This document shows, one piece after another, positions 23,576 through 31,445 of a DNA stretch of 35,104 nt. This DNA comes from Terripilifer ovatus (lineage in GTDB: Bacteria; Pseudomonadota; Alphaproteobacteria; Rhizobiales; Beijerinckiaceae). A program made the position numbers and the translations under genes. How positions within the stretch are numbered: position 1 is the stretch's first letter; every line of letters begins with the position of its first letter. The notes under the pieces are model-generated. The model did not search any database, was not told the origin of the DNA, and was given only the letters and a program-made list of their open reading frames with translations. The stretch covers positions 1 to 35,104 of the forward strand of contig JARHVB010000065.1 in the NCBI GenBank assembly GCA_029222685.1. Direction: 5' to 3'.

Positions 23576-24919
23576 TCACACAGCAATGCCATGCAGATCG
23601 TACGCATCCGAGCGTTCGATCTTCACGCTGACGATGTCGCCGACCCGCAGCGGCCGGCGCGAGGCGACATACACCTTGCCGTCGATCTCGGGCGCATCGG
23701 CCTTGGAGCGGCCCGACGCTACCGTTGGGCCGGCTTCATCGATGATGACCTGCAGCCGTTTGCCGACTTTGTTCTTCAGAATGCGCGCGCTGATCGCCTG
23801 CTGCTTTTCCATCAGCCTGCGATAGCGCCGCTCCTTCTCCTCGGCAGGCACTTCGGGCAGGCCGAGATCGTTGGAGGTCGCGCCGCTGACGGGCTCGTAT
23901 TTGAAGGCGCCGACTCTTTCGAGTTTGGCTTCGCCGAGCCAGTCGAGCAGCATCTCGAAATCTTCTTCGGTCTCGCCCGGGAAGCCGACGATGAAGGTCG
24001 AGCGGATAGCAAGATCGGGGGCGATCTCGCGCCACCTGACGATGCGCTCCAGGGTCTTGTCCTGATTGCCCGGCCGCTTCATCGCTTTCAGCACGCGCGG
24101 CGAGGCGTGCTGGAACGGAATGTCGAGATAGGGCAGCACCAGGCCTTCAGCCATCAGTTCGATGACATCGTCCACATGCGGATAGGGATAGACGTAATGC
24201 AGGCGCACCCAGGCGCCCAGCGAGCCGAGTTCGCGCGACAGATCGAGAAAGCGCGCCCGTACGCTGCGGTCGTTCCACATACTCTCGGCATATTTCACAT
24301 CGACGCCATAGGCGGACGTATCCTGCGAGATGACGAGCAGTTCCTTCACGCCGGCCTGGACCAGTTTTTCCGCTTCACGCAGCACGTCGGCGGCGGAGCG
24401 CGACACCAGCCTGCCGCGCAGCTTAGGGATGATGCAGAAGCTGCAGGTGTTGTTGCAGCCTTCCGATATTTTCAGATAGGCGTAATGGCGCGGCGTCAGC
24501 TTGATGCCTTGCGGCGGCACCAGATCGGTGAACGGATCATGGGCGGGCGGGGCGGCCTGATGCACCGCCTGCATGACGCTTTCATAGGCCTGCGGTCCGC
24601 TGATCGAAAACACGTTCGGATATTTGGCGTTGATCGCGTCAGGCTCGGCGCCCATGCAGCCGGTGACGATGACCTTGCCGTTTTCACCGAGCGCCTTGCC
24701 GATCGCCTCGAGCGATTCCGCCTTGGCTGAATCGAGAAAGCCGCAGGTGTTGACGACAACGGCATCGGCCCCCGCATGGCTCTTGGTGAGTTCATAGCCC
24801 TCGGCGCGCAGGCGCGAGATGATGCGCTCCGAATCCACCAGCGCCTTCGGGCAGCCGAGTGAAACGAAGGAAATTTTCGGGGACGGGCGGGCGAGGGTCT
24901 CTGTCGGCGTCTCTGTCAT
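23576..24919 (-). CDS. rimO: Ribosomal protein uS12 methylthiotransferase
   Basis: 447 aa. RimO adds a methylthio group to the conserved Asp of ribosomal protein S12. The N-terminal cluster cysteines are Cys23 (SLGCPKALVDSE), Cys59 (NTCGFLDSAK) and Cys88 (TGCMG). The radical SAM motif is CNNTCSFC (Cys155, 159, 162). The C-terminal TRAM domain ends at ERSDAYDLHGIAV. The LGCPKALVDSE and PKLRGRLVSR stretches separate RimO from MiaB. The start at 24919 is chosen over an in-frame ATG at 24985. Its stop lies immediately beside the end of the convergent quinone oxidoreductase gene (23575). Confidence 0.97.
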   Translation of the reverse strand: MTETPTETLARPSPKISFVSLGCPKALVDSERIISRLRAEGYELTKSHAGADAVVVNTCGFLDSAKAESLEAIGKALGENGKVIVTGCMGAEPDAINAKYPNVFSISGPQAYESVMQAVHQAAPPAHDPFTDLVPPQGIKLTPRHYAYLKISEGCNNTCSFCIIPKLRGRLVSRSAADVLREAEKLVQAGVKELLVISQDTSAYGVDVKYAESMWNDRSVRARFLDLSRELGSLGAWVRLHYVYPYPHVDDVIELMAEGLVLPYLDIPFQHASPRVLKAMKRPGNQDKTLERIVRWREIAPDLAIRSTFIVGFPGETEEDFEMLLDWLGEAKLERVGAFKYEPVSGATSNDLGLPEVPAEEKERRYRRLMEKQQAISARILKNKVGKRLQVIIDEAGPTVASGRSKADAPEIDGKVYVASRRPLRVGDIVSVKIERSDAYDLHGIAV

Positions 24920-24991
24920 GGGCCTTCGCTTGCCACGCATGGCGTGCGGAAAGCAAGCCCATGGTTCAAACCCCTGTCCGTTCAACGACCT

Positions 24992-25026
24992 GGAAAAGCG
25001 AAAAACCCGGCGATGAAGCCGGGTTT
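24992..25026 (-). terminator. Intrinsic terminator of the Omp25-like gene
   Basis: AAACCCGGC (25003-25011) and GCCGGGTTT (25018-25026) form a 9-bp stem with a 6-base loop. On the minus strand the stem runs into a T tract (plus-strand a-run 25001-25005, then further A-rich bases to 24992). It lies about 48 bp after the porin stop, which makes it the expected rho-independent terminator. Confidence 0.85.
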
Positions 25027-25073
25027 CGCGATATTTCCTTTCAAACAGACCCGTTGGATCTGTAAGAGGCGTC

Positions 25074-25946
25074 TCAGTATTTGGCCAGGACGGCGTTGTT
25101 CGAACCGCCGAACCGGTAGTTCAGGCCGGCGCGGACAACATGCATCCGGTCCTCGTTCTTGTTGACGTAGTAGTAGGTTGGGTTGGCGGCGTTCACCAGG
25201 AACTGCGATCCATGGTCCATGTTGACGTAAAGGTACTCGGCCTTGGCGCTCAGGTTGTTCGTGAAGGCGTATTCGAGACCGCCGCCGACCGCCCAGCCGA
25301 GGGTCTTGTTGCCGCCGGTTGACAGGAACGCGCCGCCTGTCGGGGCGCCAGCCGTCGAGAACTGCGCCGAGCTGCTCGAGCCGGTGCCCGAGTAGGCAAG
25401 ACCGCCAGTCAAGTAGGGCATGGCGCGATCAAGCGCGATACCGATGCGCGGACGCAGGGTTGCGAACCATTCGTTGCGATTTTGGCCGGAATAAGAAAAG
25501 CCGTCCGCGCCCGTGAACGGGCCGGCGCCGGCCAGCGCCGGGAATGTCGAAGTGAAGGCGCCGCTGCGATTGCGGTTGCGATAATTGACGTCGCCTTCGA
25601 TGCCGAGCACGAGGCTGTTGCTCAACTGATAGTTGTAGCCGGCCTGGAAACCGCCAGTGAAATTCGTGCCGCTCTTCTGACCAAAGCCAGACACAGCGGG
25701 CAGCGCGGCCGGCGGAAAGGCGGCGGGGTTCAGGAAGTCGCCCCCCGGTGCGATGGCATTGCTCGTGCCGCTGGCGATCGCGGCGCCGGCGTTCACGCCG
25801 ACGTAAAAACCGGTCCAGTCCATCACGCTCGGCGAATACACCACCGACGGGCTGTAGGGCTGAGTACGGCGCGGCAGGTCTGCAGCGTTCGCGCCGGCGC
25901 AGGCCAGAACGGAAAGAGCGACACTCGACAAGAACACATTACGCAT
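25074..25946 (-). CDS. Omp25/RopB-type outer-membrane beta-barrel protein
   Basis: 290 aa with a signal peptide (MRNVFLSSVALSVLACAGANA, cleaved before ADLPRR). Then come the PSPSV-like spacer and WTGFYVGVNAGAA, the hallmark opening of the rhizobial/brucella Omp25-Omp31 barrel family. Later strands include FTGGFQAGYNYQLSNSLVLG, LRPRIGIALDRAMPYLTGG and LGWAVGGGLEYAFTNNLSAK. The usual final motif is HVVRAGLNYRFGG, here followed by a short extension SNNAVLAKY. These are abundant outer-membrane structural or porin-like proteins. An in-frame ATG at 25964 is an alternative start. It has its own terminator. Confidence 0.92.
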   Translation of the reverse strand: MRNVFLSSVALSVLACAGANAADLPRRTQPYSPSVVYSPSVMDWTGFYVGVNAGAAIASGTSNAIAPGGDFLNPAAFPPAALPAVSGFGQKSGTNFTGGFQAGYNYQLSNSLVLGIEGDVNYRNRNRSGAFTSTFPALAGAGPFTGADGFSYSGQNRNEWFATLRPRIGIALDRAMPYLTGGLAYSGTGSSSSAQFSTAGAPTGGAFLSTGGNKTLGWAVGGGLEYAFTNNLSAKAEYLYVNMDHGSQFLVNAANPTYYYVNKNEDRMHVVRAGLNYRFGGSNNAVLAKY

Positions 25947-26041
25947 ACTCGATACCCCATGCACTTCGGCGCGAAACGCGCGCCGTCCACCAAACTGCCT
26001 TCTGACAAGGCTCGTGGGCTCAGAGGTAGAACTGCAAGGGT

Positions 26042-26061
26042 TACCAGTTCCTTAACTGGTA
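26042..26061. promoter_or_regulatory. Inverted repeat TACCAGTT-cctt-AACTGGTA upstream of the Omp25-like gene
   Basis: A perfect 8-bp inverted repeat with a 4-base spacer lies about 96-115 bp before the porin start, in the gap after the YciI-like gene. No T tract follows on either strand, so an operator is more likely than a terminator; which regulator binds is unknown. Confidence 0.5.
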
Positions 26062-26121
26062 TAGGGGGATTGAAGACTTAGCGTAAACGCGCGGTTAACG
26101 ATGCGCGTCCGCCAAACGACG

Positions 26122-26493
26122 TCAGTCGAGCGTCACGACGCCTTCGGCAATGTTGACGCGCAGAGTAAACGTGCCCTCGCTGCGTCTCCACGGGGCGATC
26201 CGTCCGGTCCGGAAGCCGGCGCGTACATAAGCATCTTCATCAACGATTGCCTGGGCTTCGGCGCGTGATTGAACACGAAGGATGAACATGCCACCGCCGT
26301 TCGGACGGTTGTCTTCATCGAGAAAAGGCCCGGCCGCCAGCAGGCGGCCGTCTTTCTCCAGCGCCTTCACGCCGGCGATATGGGCTTCATGCGCCGCGCG
26401 CCGGTCGCCGGGCTTATCGGTCGGTTCCCAGAAGACGATGAAGTAGACCCGTCCGGCCAGAGCCGAACGGGTGACAGGTGCTGCGTCCGCCAT
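26122..26493 (-). CDS. YciI-like protein
   Basis: 123 aa of the YCII-related fold (dimeric ferredoxin-like barrel). Family features are the strand FIVFWEPTDKPGDR, then HIAGVKALEKDGRLLAAGPFLDED with the conserved His and Asp of this fold, and the C-terminal GFRTGRIAPWRRSEGTFTL. Members often act in aromatic degradation as muconolactone isomerase-like or chlorohydrolase-like enzymes. The ATG overlaps the stop of the upstream extradiol dioxygenase gene (TGATG), so the pair is one operon and this protein probably acts on, or near, the ring-cleavage product. The exact reaction is unknown. Confidence 0.88.
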   Translation of the reverse strand: MADAAPVTRSALAGRVYFIVFWEPTDKPGDRRAAHEAHIAGVKALEKDGRLLAAGPFLDEDNRPNGGGMFILRVQSRAEAQAIVDEDAYVRAGFRTGRIAPWRRSEGTFTLRVNIAEGVVTLD

Positions 26494-27452
26494 CAGCTCG
26501 CGAGTTTCTGCGAGATGACGTCGTCGCAGGTGGTGTCGGATGCGGCGTTGCGTTCGGCGACCGCCTTGCCCGACATGGCGCGGACGGCGGCGGCCGAAGG
26601 AACGGTCTTGTTGCCGGCCCAGGCGCAGGGGCGCAGCGGCTTGGCGCTCCAGAAGTCGGCGAAATGCTCCTGATAGGTGTCGTCCACCTGATCCACCTCG
26701 GTCGTATATTCCGTCGAGAAGCCATTCGGATCGACGAAGTAGGCGAAGATGTTCTGGCCCGGCCCGGCATGACGGCCGACGCCCCAGCCGATCTCGTGGC
26801 CCGCCAGTCTGACACGGCCGGTTCCCTGCATCAGGCCTTCGTAATTGTGCATTTCATAGGCCATGTGATTGAGGGAGGGCCCGCCGTGCTTGGCGATCGC
26901 GATCGAATGGTGATTCACCGAGCAGCGGATAAAGCTCATGATTTCGGTCGTATCGGAATGTTTGAAGCCCAGCGTGTTGAGGTAGAAGCGCATTTCCTTC
27001 TGGGTGTCTTCCGAATTCAGCACCACATGGTTGATGCGCCACGGCCGCGATATATCCAGCGACGTCACCGCGTGCACATCGAGATTGCTCGACACACGCA
27101 TCATATGTCCGTCCGGCGTGTTGACCTCGAACCCATAGCCGCCGCCGTCGGCGGCAGGCAGGGCATGCGGCGTCGAAACGACCGTGGCGCCGCTGGCCAG
27201 CGCCTTGGCGTGCAGGGCATCGACGGAGGCCTTGTCGTCGGCGGCGAAATTGACGCAGACGAGGCCCGCCTTCGGCCGCTCGTGCAGCGTCAGCACATGA
27301 TGTTCGGGACCGGTAGCGCGGAGCTGCATCTTGTTGCCGTCGCGCGACACTTCCTCCAGCGCCCAGGCTTTACGGTAGTATTCGGCGCTCTCGTTCAGGT
27401 CGTAGACGGCCACTTCGAGGCCGCGCAGGCCCGTTACTCTCGGATTTGCCAT
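26493..27452 (-). CDS. Extradiol (VOC-fold) ring-cleavage dioxygenase
   Basis: 319 aa with two vicinal-oxygen-chelate modules, as in 2,3-dihydroxybiphenyl or catechol 2,3-dioxygenases. The catalytic second module has the complete iron triad: His142 (INHVVLN), His196 (LNHMAYEM) and Glu248 (GFSTEYTTE). The context GRHAGPGQNIFAYFVDPNGF is typical of type I extradiol enzymes. The first module lacks metal ligands, as expected. A C-terminal extension of about 60 residues follows. AGGGGAA upstream of the ATG at 27452 supports the start over 27473. The substrate is a vicinal diol aromatic of unknown identity. It is translationally coupled to the YciI-like gene. Confidence 0.92.
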   Translation of the reverse strand: MANPRVTGLRGLEVAVYDLNESAEYYRKAWALEEVSRDGNKMQLRATGPEHHVLTLHERPKAGLVCVNFAADDKASVDALHAKALASGATVVSTPHALPAADGGGYGFEVNTPDGHMMRVSSNLDVHAVTSLDISRPWRINHVVLNSEDTQKEMRFYLNTLGFKHSDTTEIMSFIRCSVNHHSIAIAKHGGPSLNHMAYEMHNYEGLMQGTGRVRLAGHEIGWGVGRHAGPGQNIFAYFVDPNGFSTEYTTEVDQVDDTYQEHFADFWSAKPLRPCAWAGNKTVPSAAAVRAMSGKAVAERNAASDTTCDDVISQKLAS

Positions 27453-27597
27453 GATGTTTCCCCTACCGTCCATATTTTGATCTGTCGTGGCGATCCTAGC
27501 CGCAATTCAATGTTTTGGCATCCAGGATTTTAGGGGCTTTGAGAGCCTGGCGATGACCTGGCGCGGAGGCCGGCATCGTCGCGCTGGAGGAGGATTT

Positions 27598-27660
27598 ATG
27601 CGTCTCCGGCATGGAATTTATACGAAGCGAGCGTTTCCAAGGTTCACGGCAGGCCGCTAG
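27598..27660 (+). CDS. Possible small basic ORF (20 aa) in the divergent region
   Basis: GGAGGAGG at 27586-27593 stands before an ATG at 27598 that opens 20 codons rich in Arg and Lys (MRLRHGIYTKRAF...). It ends 87 bases before the methyltransferase-like gene and does not overlap any other gene. It may be a leader peptide or chance. Confidence 0.3.
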   Translation: MRLRHGIYTKRAFPRFTAGR

Positions 27661-27686
27661 CTTTGCCCGGGTTGCAGGACTGGCGA

Positions 27687-27732
27687 AAGCGTTTTCCGAT
27701 CCGCTTGGATCGGAAAGACGCGTCTGGCCTTT
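27687..27732. repeat. Dispersed palindromic repeat, copy B
   Basis: TTTCCGATCC (27693-27702) and GGATCGGAAA (27707-27716) form a perfect 10-bp stem around gctt. The stem is extended by GCGT/ACGC outside one bulged base (27689-27721) and followed by gtctggcctttt. It matches copy A at 9421-9470 in palindrome and trailing sequence. It ends just before the ribosome binding site of the next gene, so a transcript starting upstream would carry this hairpin in its leader. Confidence 0.7.
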
Positions 27733-27747
27733 TGAGGAGGGGCGTTG

Positions 27748-28821
27748 ATGGTGGAAGTTGGTGCGCAATGTCCCGTTCATTTCGTAGGCTCGGTTCCCTT
27801 GGGCAGCATCGCGGAAGTTCTGACGACGATTTCTTCGGCCGCGGCGGGCGCGCATGTCTCCCGCCTGCCGGATGGCGAACTCGGCGGCAAGAAAGGATAT
27901 GTCAGCAACCAGCGCGCCACCTTTGAACGGCTCGATGCTTTCCAGCCCGGTGCGCAACGCTCCGATTGGCGGAGGCTGAACAGCGGAATTCAGCAGTTCG
28001 CCCTGAAGTCCCTGAAAGAGGTGCCGACGGTAGCGGATGTAGGTGAACTGGGGCACGCCCGCTGGGCGATGGAGGCTTACCAGACCTTTCGCGACCTGAA
28101 ACAGAGAGGCTTTGTGCGCGAGGAGACCCGCCTGAAGATGGCCCTGCCGTCCGCCTACGGCGTGCTCAGCTTTTTCGTCGATCGCGAGAGCGTTCCGGCG
28201 CTGCTGCCCACTTTCATAGCGGCCATCGGCGCGGAGATCGACAGAATCGCCGAGGAGATCCCGCACGACCAGATCGCCATCCAGATCGATGCGTCGATGG
28301 AGTTCGAGGCGCTGGCCAGTGGCGATGCGCGCTTCCTGCCGATCAGCGTCGCCGAGGCGGCGGGGCAGCTGGCGCAATTGGGCGCGACTGTCGCGACCGA
28401 TATCGAGCTCGGCTTCCATTGCTGTTACGGCAACATGAACCTCAAGCACTATGTCGAGCCGAAGGATACCGGAGACATGGTGGCGGTGATGAACGCCGTC
28501 TGCTCCGGCCTGGGGCGGCCGATGGCCTTCGTGCATATGCCGGTGCCGATCGACCGGTCGGATGACGCCTATTTCGAGGCTCTGAAAGACTTCAGGCCGG
28601 GCTCCGGCACGGAACTCTTCCTTGGCCTGGTGCACGACGTCGACGGGCTGAAGGGCTCGCTGGCCCGGGCAGCGGCGGCGCGGCGCGCCTGCGAACGCTT
28701 TGGCGTCGGCACCGAATGCGGTCTCAACCACCGCAGCCGCGACAATGTCCTGCAGATCATCACTCTGCTGGGGGAGGTTGCCGACGCGCTGTCGCCCGAC
28801 ATGGCGAGCGCAAGCCGTTAG
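27748..28821 (+). CDS. MetE/UROD-like methyltransferase-fold protein
   Basis: 357 aa, probably a TIM barrel related to cobalamin-independent methionine synthase (MetE C-terminal half) or corrinoid-type methyltransferases. The N-terminus FVGSVPLGSIAEVL then SRLPDGELG fits. A zinc motif is suggested by His224 and Cys226 (GFHCCYGN) and by Cys324 (GTECGLNHRS), matching MetE HxC and PDCGLKTR. The position corresponding to the Glu ligand reads PVPIDRSD, so that ligand is not conserved; His263 is nearby. It is too short to be a full MetE. GAGGAGG at 27734-27740 sets the start. It heads a cluster with cupin, amidohydrolase, LysR and MFS genes, so a methyl transfer from a methoxylated substrate is possible. 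Function is inferred. Confidence 0.75.
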   Translation: MVEVGAQCPVHFVGSVPLGSIAEVLTTISSAAAGAHVSRLPDGELGGKKGYVSNQRATFERLDAFQPGAQRSDWRRLNSGIQQFALKSLKEVPTVADVGELGHARWAMEAYQTFRDLKQRGFVREETRLKMALPSAYGVLSFFVDRESVPALLPTFIAAIGAEIDRIAEEIPHDQIAIQIDASMEFEALASGDARFLPISVAEAAGQLAQLGATVATDIELGFHCCYGNMNLKHYVEPKDTGDMVAVMNAVCSGLGRPMAFVHMPVPIDRSDDAYFEALKDFRPGSGTELFLGLVHDVDGLKGSLARAAAARRACERFGVGTECGLNHRSRDNVLQIITLLGEVADALSPDMASASR

Positions 28822-28849
28822 TCAGCAAAGCCATTCCAGGGAGACACTC

Positions 28850-29365
28850 ATGGCGTTCGAATTCAGGCGCGTGGTGACCGGCCACGACGAACAGGGCCTT
28901 GCCGTCGTCAAGGCCGATGAAGTGGTGGCGTCAGAGCCGCGGCGTCCCGGATATGATGCCGCGGTCGCCTGGTGCACCGACAGCCTGCCGGTGAACAACA
29001 ACGAGGATGTCTATTCCGCCGGCCGTCCCGGTCTTAAGGGCAGCCGCGTGCTGCTGCGGGTGGGCGAAATGCGGCCGGGAGCCTCCGCACCGGTCATGCA
29101 TCGGACCGAGACTTTGGACTACGCGATCATCGTTTCAGGCGAAATGGAAATGCTTCTCGATAGCGGCGAGGTCGTCCGGCATCTGAAGGCCGGCGACATC
29201 GTCGTTCAGCGCGGCACCAACCACGCCTGGCGGGCGGTCGGCGACGAGGTGGTGAAAGTTCTGTTTGTCCTGATCGATGCTGAACCGGCCCATGTGGCCG
29301 GCAAGCGGCTCGGCGATTTCCTCGACAATTTCGGACCAGGCGTCACGCCGATGCCGTCGGCATGA
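28850..29365 (+). CDS. Cupin-domain protein
   Basis: 171 aa with one double-stranded beta-helix. Cupin motif 1 is seen around PGASAPVMHRTETLDYAIIVSGEMEM (in outline; His in MHRTETLDY, Glu in SGEMEM) and motif 2 in LKAGDIVVQRGTNHAWRAVG (His of NHAW). These residues would hold one divalent metal. Related proteins occur beside aromatic degradation genes as oxygenases, isomerases or lyases. GGGAGA at 28839-28844 precedes the ATG; the gene follows the MetE-like gene by 28 bp and precedes the amidohydrolase by 48 bp, consistent with one operon. The reaction is unknown. Confidence 0.85.
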   Translation: MAFEFRRVVTGHDEQGLAVVKADEVVASEPRRPGYDAAVAWCTDSLPVNNNEDVYSAGRPGLKGSRVLLRVGEMRPGASAPVMHRTETLDYAIIVSGEMEMLLDSGEVVRHLKAGDIVVQRGTNHAWRAVGDEVVKVLFVLIDAEPAHVAGKRLGDFLDNFGPGVTPMPSA

Positions 29366-29413
29366 TCATCCTTTCCGCGGCAACGGTGGCAACGGCTATG
29401 GGAAGACGCGCCG

Positions 29414-30379
29414 ATGGCTGATGCCGATCGCCCAGGGATGATCATCGATGTCCATGCGCATCACGCGCCGCCGGGTCTGGGCCGCCGTTCCGATCCAAGC
29501 CAGGTCTTGACGCAGCCGCAGCAAGAGCCGTTCGAGGCCAGATTGGCCCGCATGGCCGAAGCCGGCGTCGGGCTGCAGGTTTTGTCGTCCACGACCCCCA
29601 CTTATCTGGCAGATGCGGCCGAGGCGGTGGAGCGGGTGCGGATCGTCAACGACGAACTTGCGGCGCGCTGCCGGCAAGATCCGGAGCGCTTCCGGTTCTG
29701 GGCCTCCTTGCCGTTGCCGCACGTCGACGAGGCCCTGGCGGAAATGCAGCGTGTCCTGGGCCATCCGGGCGCAGCCGGGATCATGCTCGGCTGCTCATGC
29801 CAGGGCGGATCGATCGCCCGCGAGGCTTTCGATCCGATCTACGCCGAGATGGAACGGCGGCGGGGCGTGATTTTCCTGCATCCGGTCCAGAACGGCCTCG
29901 CGTCGCCGCTGATCAATGATCTCGGGCTCACGGTTTGCGCCGGCGCCTCCATGGAGGACTCCGTCGCCGCGCTGCACCTGATCGCCCGCCAGGTGCCGCA
30001 ACGGTTTCCCTCCATACGTTTCATTGTTCCGCATTTCGGCGGCATCCTGCCGATGCTGCTCAACCGGCTTGACGGCCAGATGCCGCGCCCGCCCGGAGCC
30101 GCCGCCCCCAGCGCGGTCGCGCGACAGTTCTTCTACGATACGGTGGGGTGGGGCTCGAAGGCGGCGTTGATCGCAGCGCTCGAAGCCTTCGGCGACAAAC
30201 AGATTGTTGCCGGAAGCGACTACCCGATCCTGCTGTCGTGGGAAAGCTACGCTCAGACGTTCAGGCATATTTCGCAATCCGGCCTGCCCGCCGGTGCCAT
30301 CGAGAATATCCTGTTTAACAACGCAAAATCATTGTTGCATGTGGATGCGGTCGAACAGGCTCCGTGGCCGCCGAGTTGA
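29414..30379 (+). CDS. ACMSD-like amidohydrolase / decarboxylase
   Basis: 321 aa of the amidohydrolase_2 family. The metal site is intact: His14 and His16 (IIDVHAHHAPP), His156 (VIFLHPVQ), His207 (FIVPHFGG) and Asp269 (VAGSDYPI). Members include 2-amino-3-carboxymuconate-6-semialdehyde decarboxylase, gamma-resorcylate and 5-carboxyvanillate decarboxylases, and 2-pyrone-4,6-dicarboxylate-like hydrolases. Hence decarboxylation or hydrolysis of an aromatic acid or ring-cleavage product is likely. The start is the ATG at 29414 with GGGAAG upstream; 29438 is an in-frame alternative. It is followed 62 bp later by the LysR regulator. Confidence 0.88.
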   Translation: MADADRPGMIIDVHAHHAPPGLGRRSDPSQVLTQPQQEPFEARLARMAEAGVGLQVLSSTTPTYLADAAEAVERVRIVNDELAARCRQDPERFRFWASLPLPHVDEALAEMQRVLGHPGAAGIMLGCSCQGGSIAREAFDPIYAEMERRRGVIFLHPVQNGLASPLINDLGLTVCAGASMEDSVAALHLIARQVPQRFPSIRFIVPHFGGILPMLLNRLDGQMPRPPGAAAPSAVARQFFYDTVGWGSKAALIAALEAFGDKQIVAGSDYPILLSWESYAQTFRHISQSGLPAGAIENILFNNAKSLLHVDAVEQAPWPPS

Positions 30380-30400
30380 ATCGAAATCCCTGTCAGGCGA

Positions 30401-30426
30401 CTATCCGGGGACATGGCACCGGATAG
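30401..30426. promoter_or_regulatory. Inverted repeat CTATCCGG-N10-CCGGATAG before the LysR gene
   Basis: A perfect 8-bp inverted repeat with a 10-bp spacer lies 15 bp before the LysR-type gene start and 21 bp after the amidohydrolase stop. The position fits autoregulation; the absence of a T tract argues against a terminator. Binding by the adjacent regulator is inference. Confidence 0.5.
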
Positions 30427-30441
30427 GCGAAGGGCTCTTCG

Positions 30442-31326
30442 ATGGAACTGCGGCAGATTCGTACCTTCAATCAGGTCGCCCGGCTGCAGAGCTTCAGCGC
30501 CGCCGCCGAGGCTCTCAACCTCGCGCAGTCAGCCGTCAGTCGGCAGGTGCGGGCGCTGGAGGAGGAGTTTCAGACCCAGCTCATTTTCCGCACGACCCGG
30601 AGGGTCGTGTTGACCGAGGCCGGTCAATTGATGCTGGCCAAAGGCGGTGAAATCCTGGCCTTGGCCGACCAGTTGAAGGAAGCCATCATTCAGGCGCCAG
30701 GCAGCGCCCGCGGAACCGTGACCGTCGGCATCCCGCCGTCGTTAACAGGTTTCTTCGCCACGCCTTTGCTGGAGGAATGCCGGCAGTTTTTTCCCGATAT
30801 CGATGTCCACGTCGAGGAAGGACTTCCCACATTGGTGGAAGAATGGCTGGCCGTCGGGCGCATCGATCTCGGCATCGTGTCCGACAAGGGAACCAAGTCC
30901 AGGTTTGCCGGCATTTCGCTCGGCCAAGAGGAATTCGTCCTGGTCAGCGATCCGCGACAAATCGAAAGCCAACCGGAATTCGTTCCGGCAGTAGATTTGC
31001 CGGCCCTGAACATCATTGTCGGTCGCGGCTATCGGGAGCTGATCGATCCCGCCCTGGCCGATCACGGCCTGAAGATCGACTACGCGCGCGTCGTCGACAA
31101 TATCCAGATGATCCGCGAAATGCTTGCGCGCGGCCCGTTGCATACGATCCTGAGCGAGGAGATCGTCCGCCGCTGGGCCGCGGAAGGCAATCTGCAGATC
31201 AGCCGCATTCGCGAGCCCGTCCTCATCCGTAAACTGGTGCTCGCCGACAATCCCCAACGACCGAACACGCCGGCCATGCGCGCTGTGCGGGGATTGTTGA
31301 CGGGGTGGGCGCGCAGCCATCTCTAA
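30442..31326 (+). CDS. LysR-type transcriptional regulator
   Basis: 294 aa, family length. The winged helix-turn-helix occupies residues 1-60 (MELRQIRTFNQVARLQSFSA, then AQSAVSRQVRALEEEF), and the substrate-binding domain starts near residue 90 (RGTVTVGIPPSLTGFFATPL). It resembles NAC/Cbl- or BenM-like activators in outline. Set between the amidohydrolase and transporter genes on the same strand, it probably responds to the imported compound or an intermediate and activates the surrounding catabolic genes. An inverted repeat lies just before it. The inducer is unknown. Confidence 0.93.
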   Translation: MELRQIRTFNQVARLQSFSAAAEALNLAQSAVSRQVRALEEEFQTQLIFRTTRRVVLTEAGQLMLAKGGEILALADQLKEAIIQAPGSARGTVTVGIPPSLTGFFATPLLEECRQFFPDIDVHVEEGLPTLVEEWLAVGRIDLGIVSDKGTKSRFAGISLGQEEFVLVSDPRQIESQPEFVPAVDLPALNIIVGRGYRELIDPALADHGLKIDYARVVDNIQMIREMLARGPLHTILSEEIVRRWAAEGNLQISRIREPVLIRKLVLADNPQRPNTPAMRAVRGLLTGWARSHL

Positions 31327-31445
31327 CAGGCACCGCGCTGCGCGATTTATGCCCGGCACGCATCAAATATATAACAACAAAGCTTTTCCCAATTGGCTGA
31401 GCCGCCATTACCAAAGTCCGACAACAGCTATCGGGAGGGCTATCA

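Noticed and set aside
24958..24990. tRNA T-arm-like sequence (ggttcaaacccc) before rimO
   Set aside because: No anticodon arm, D-arm or matching acceptor stem could be built around it on either strand; at most it is a decayed remnant.
30413..30613. Out-of-frame ORF overlapping the start of the LysR gene
   Set aside because: It has no ribosome binding site of its own and runs deep into the conserved LysR helix-turn-helix coding region in another frame.
31327..31445. Possible promoter or LysR box (aaatatataaca) before the MFS leader ORF
   Set aside because: An AT-rich patch is visible, but no convincing -35/-10 pair or T-N11-A dyad could be placed, so no site is claimed.
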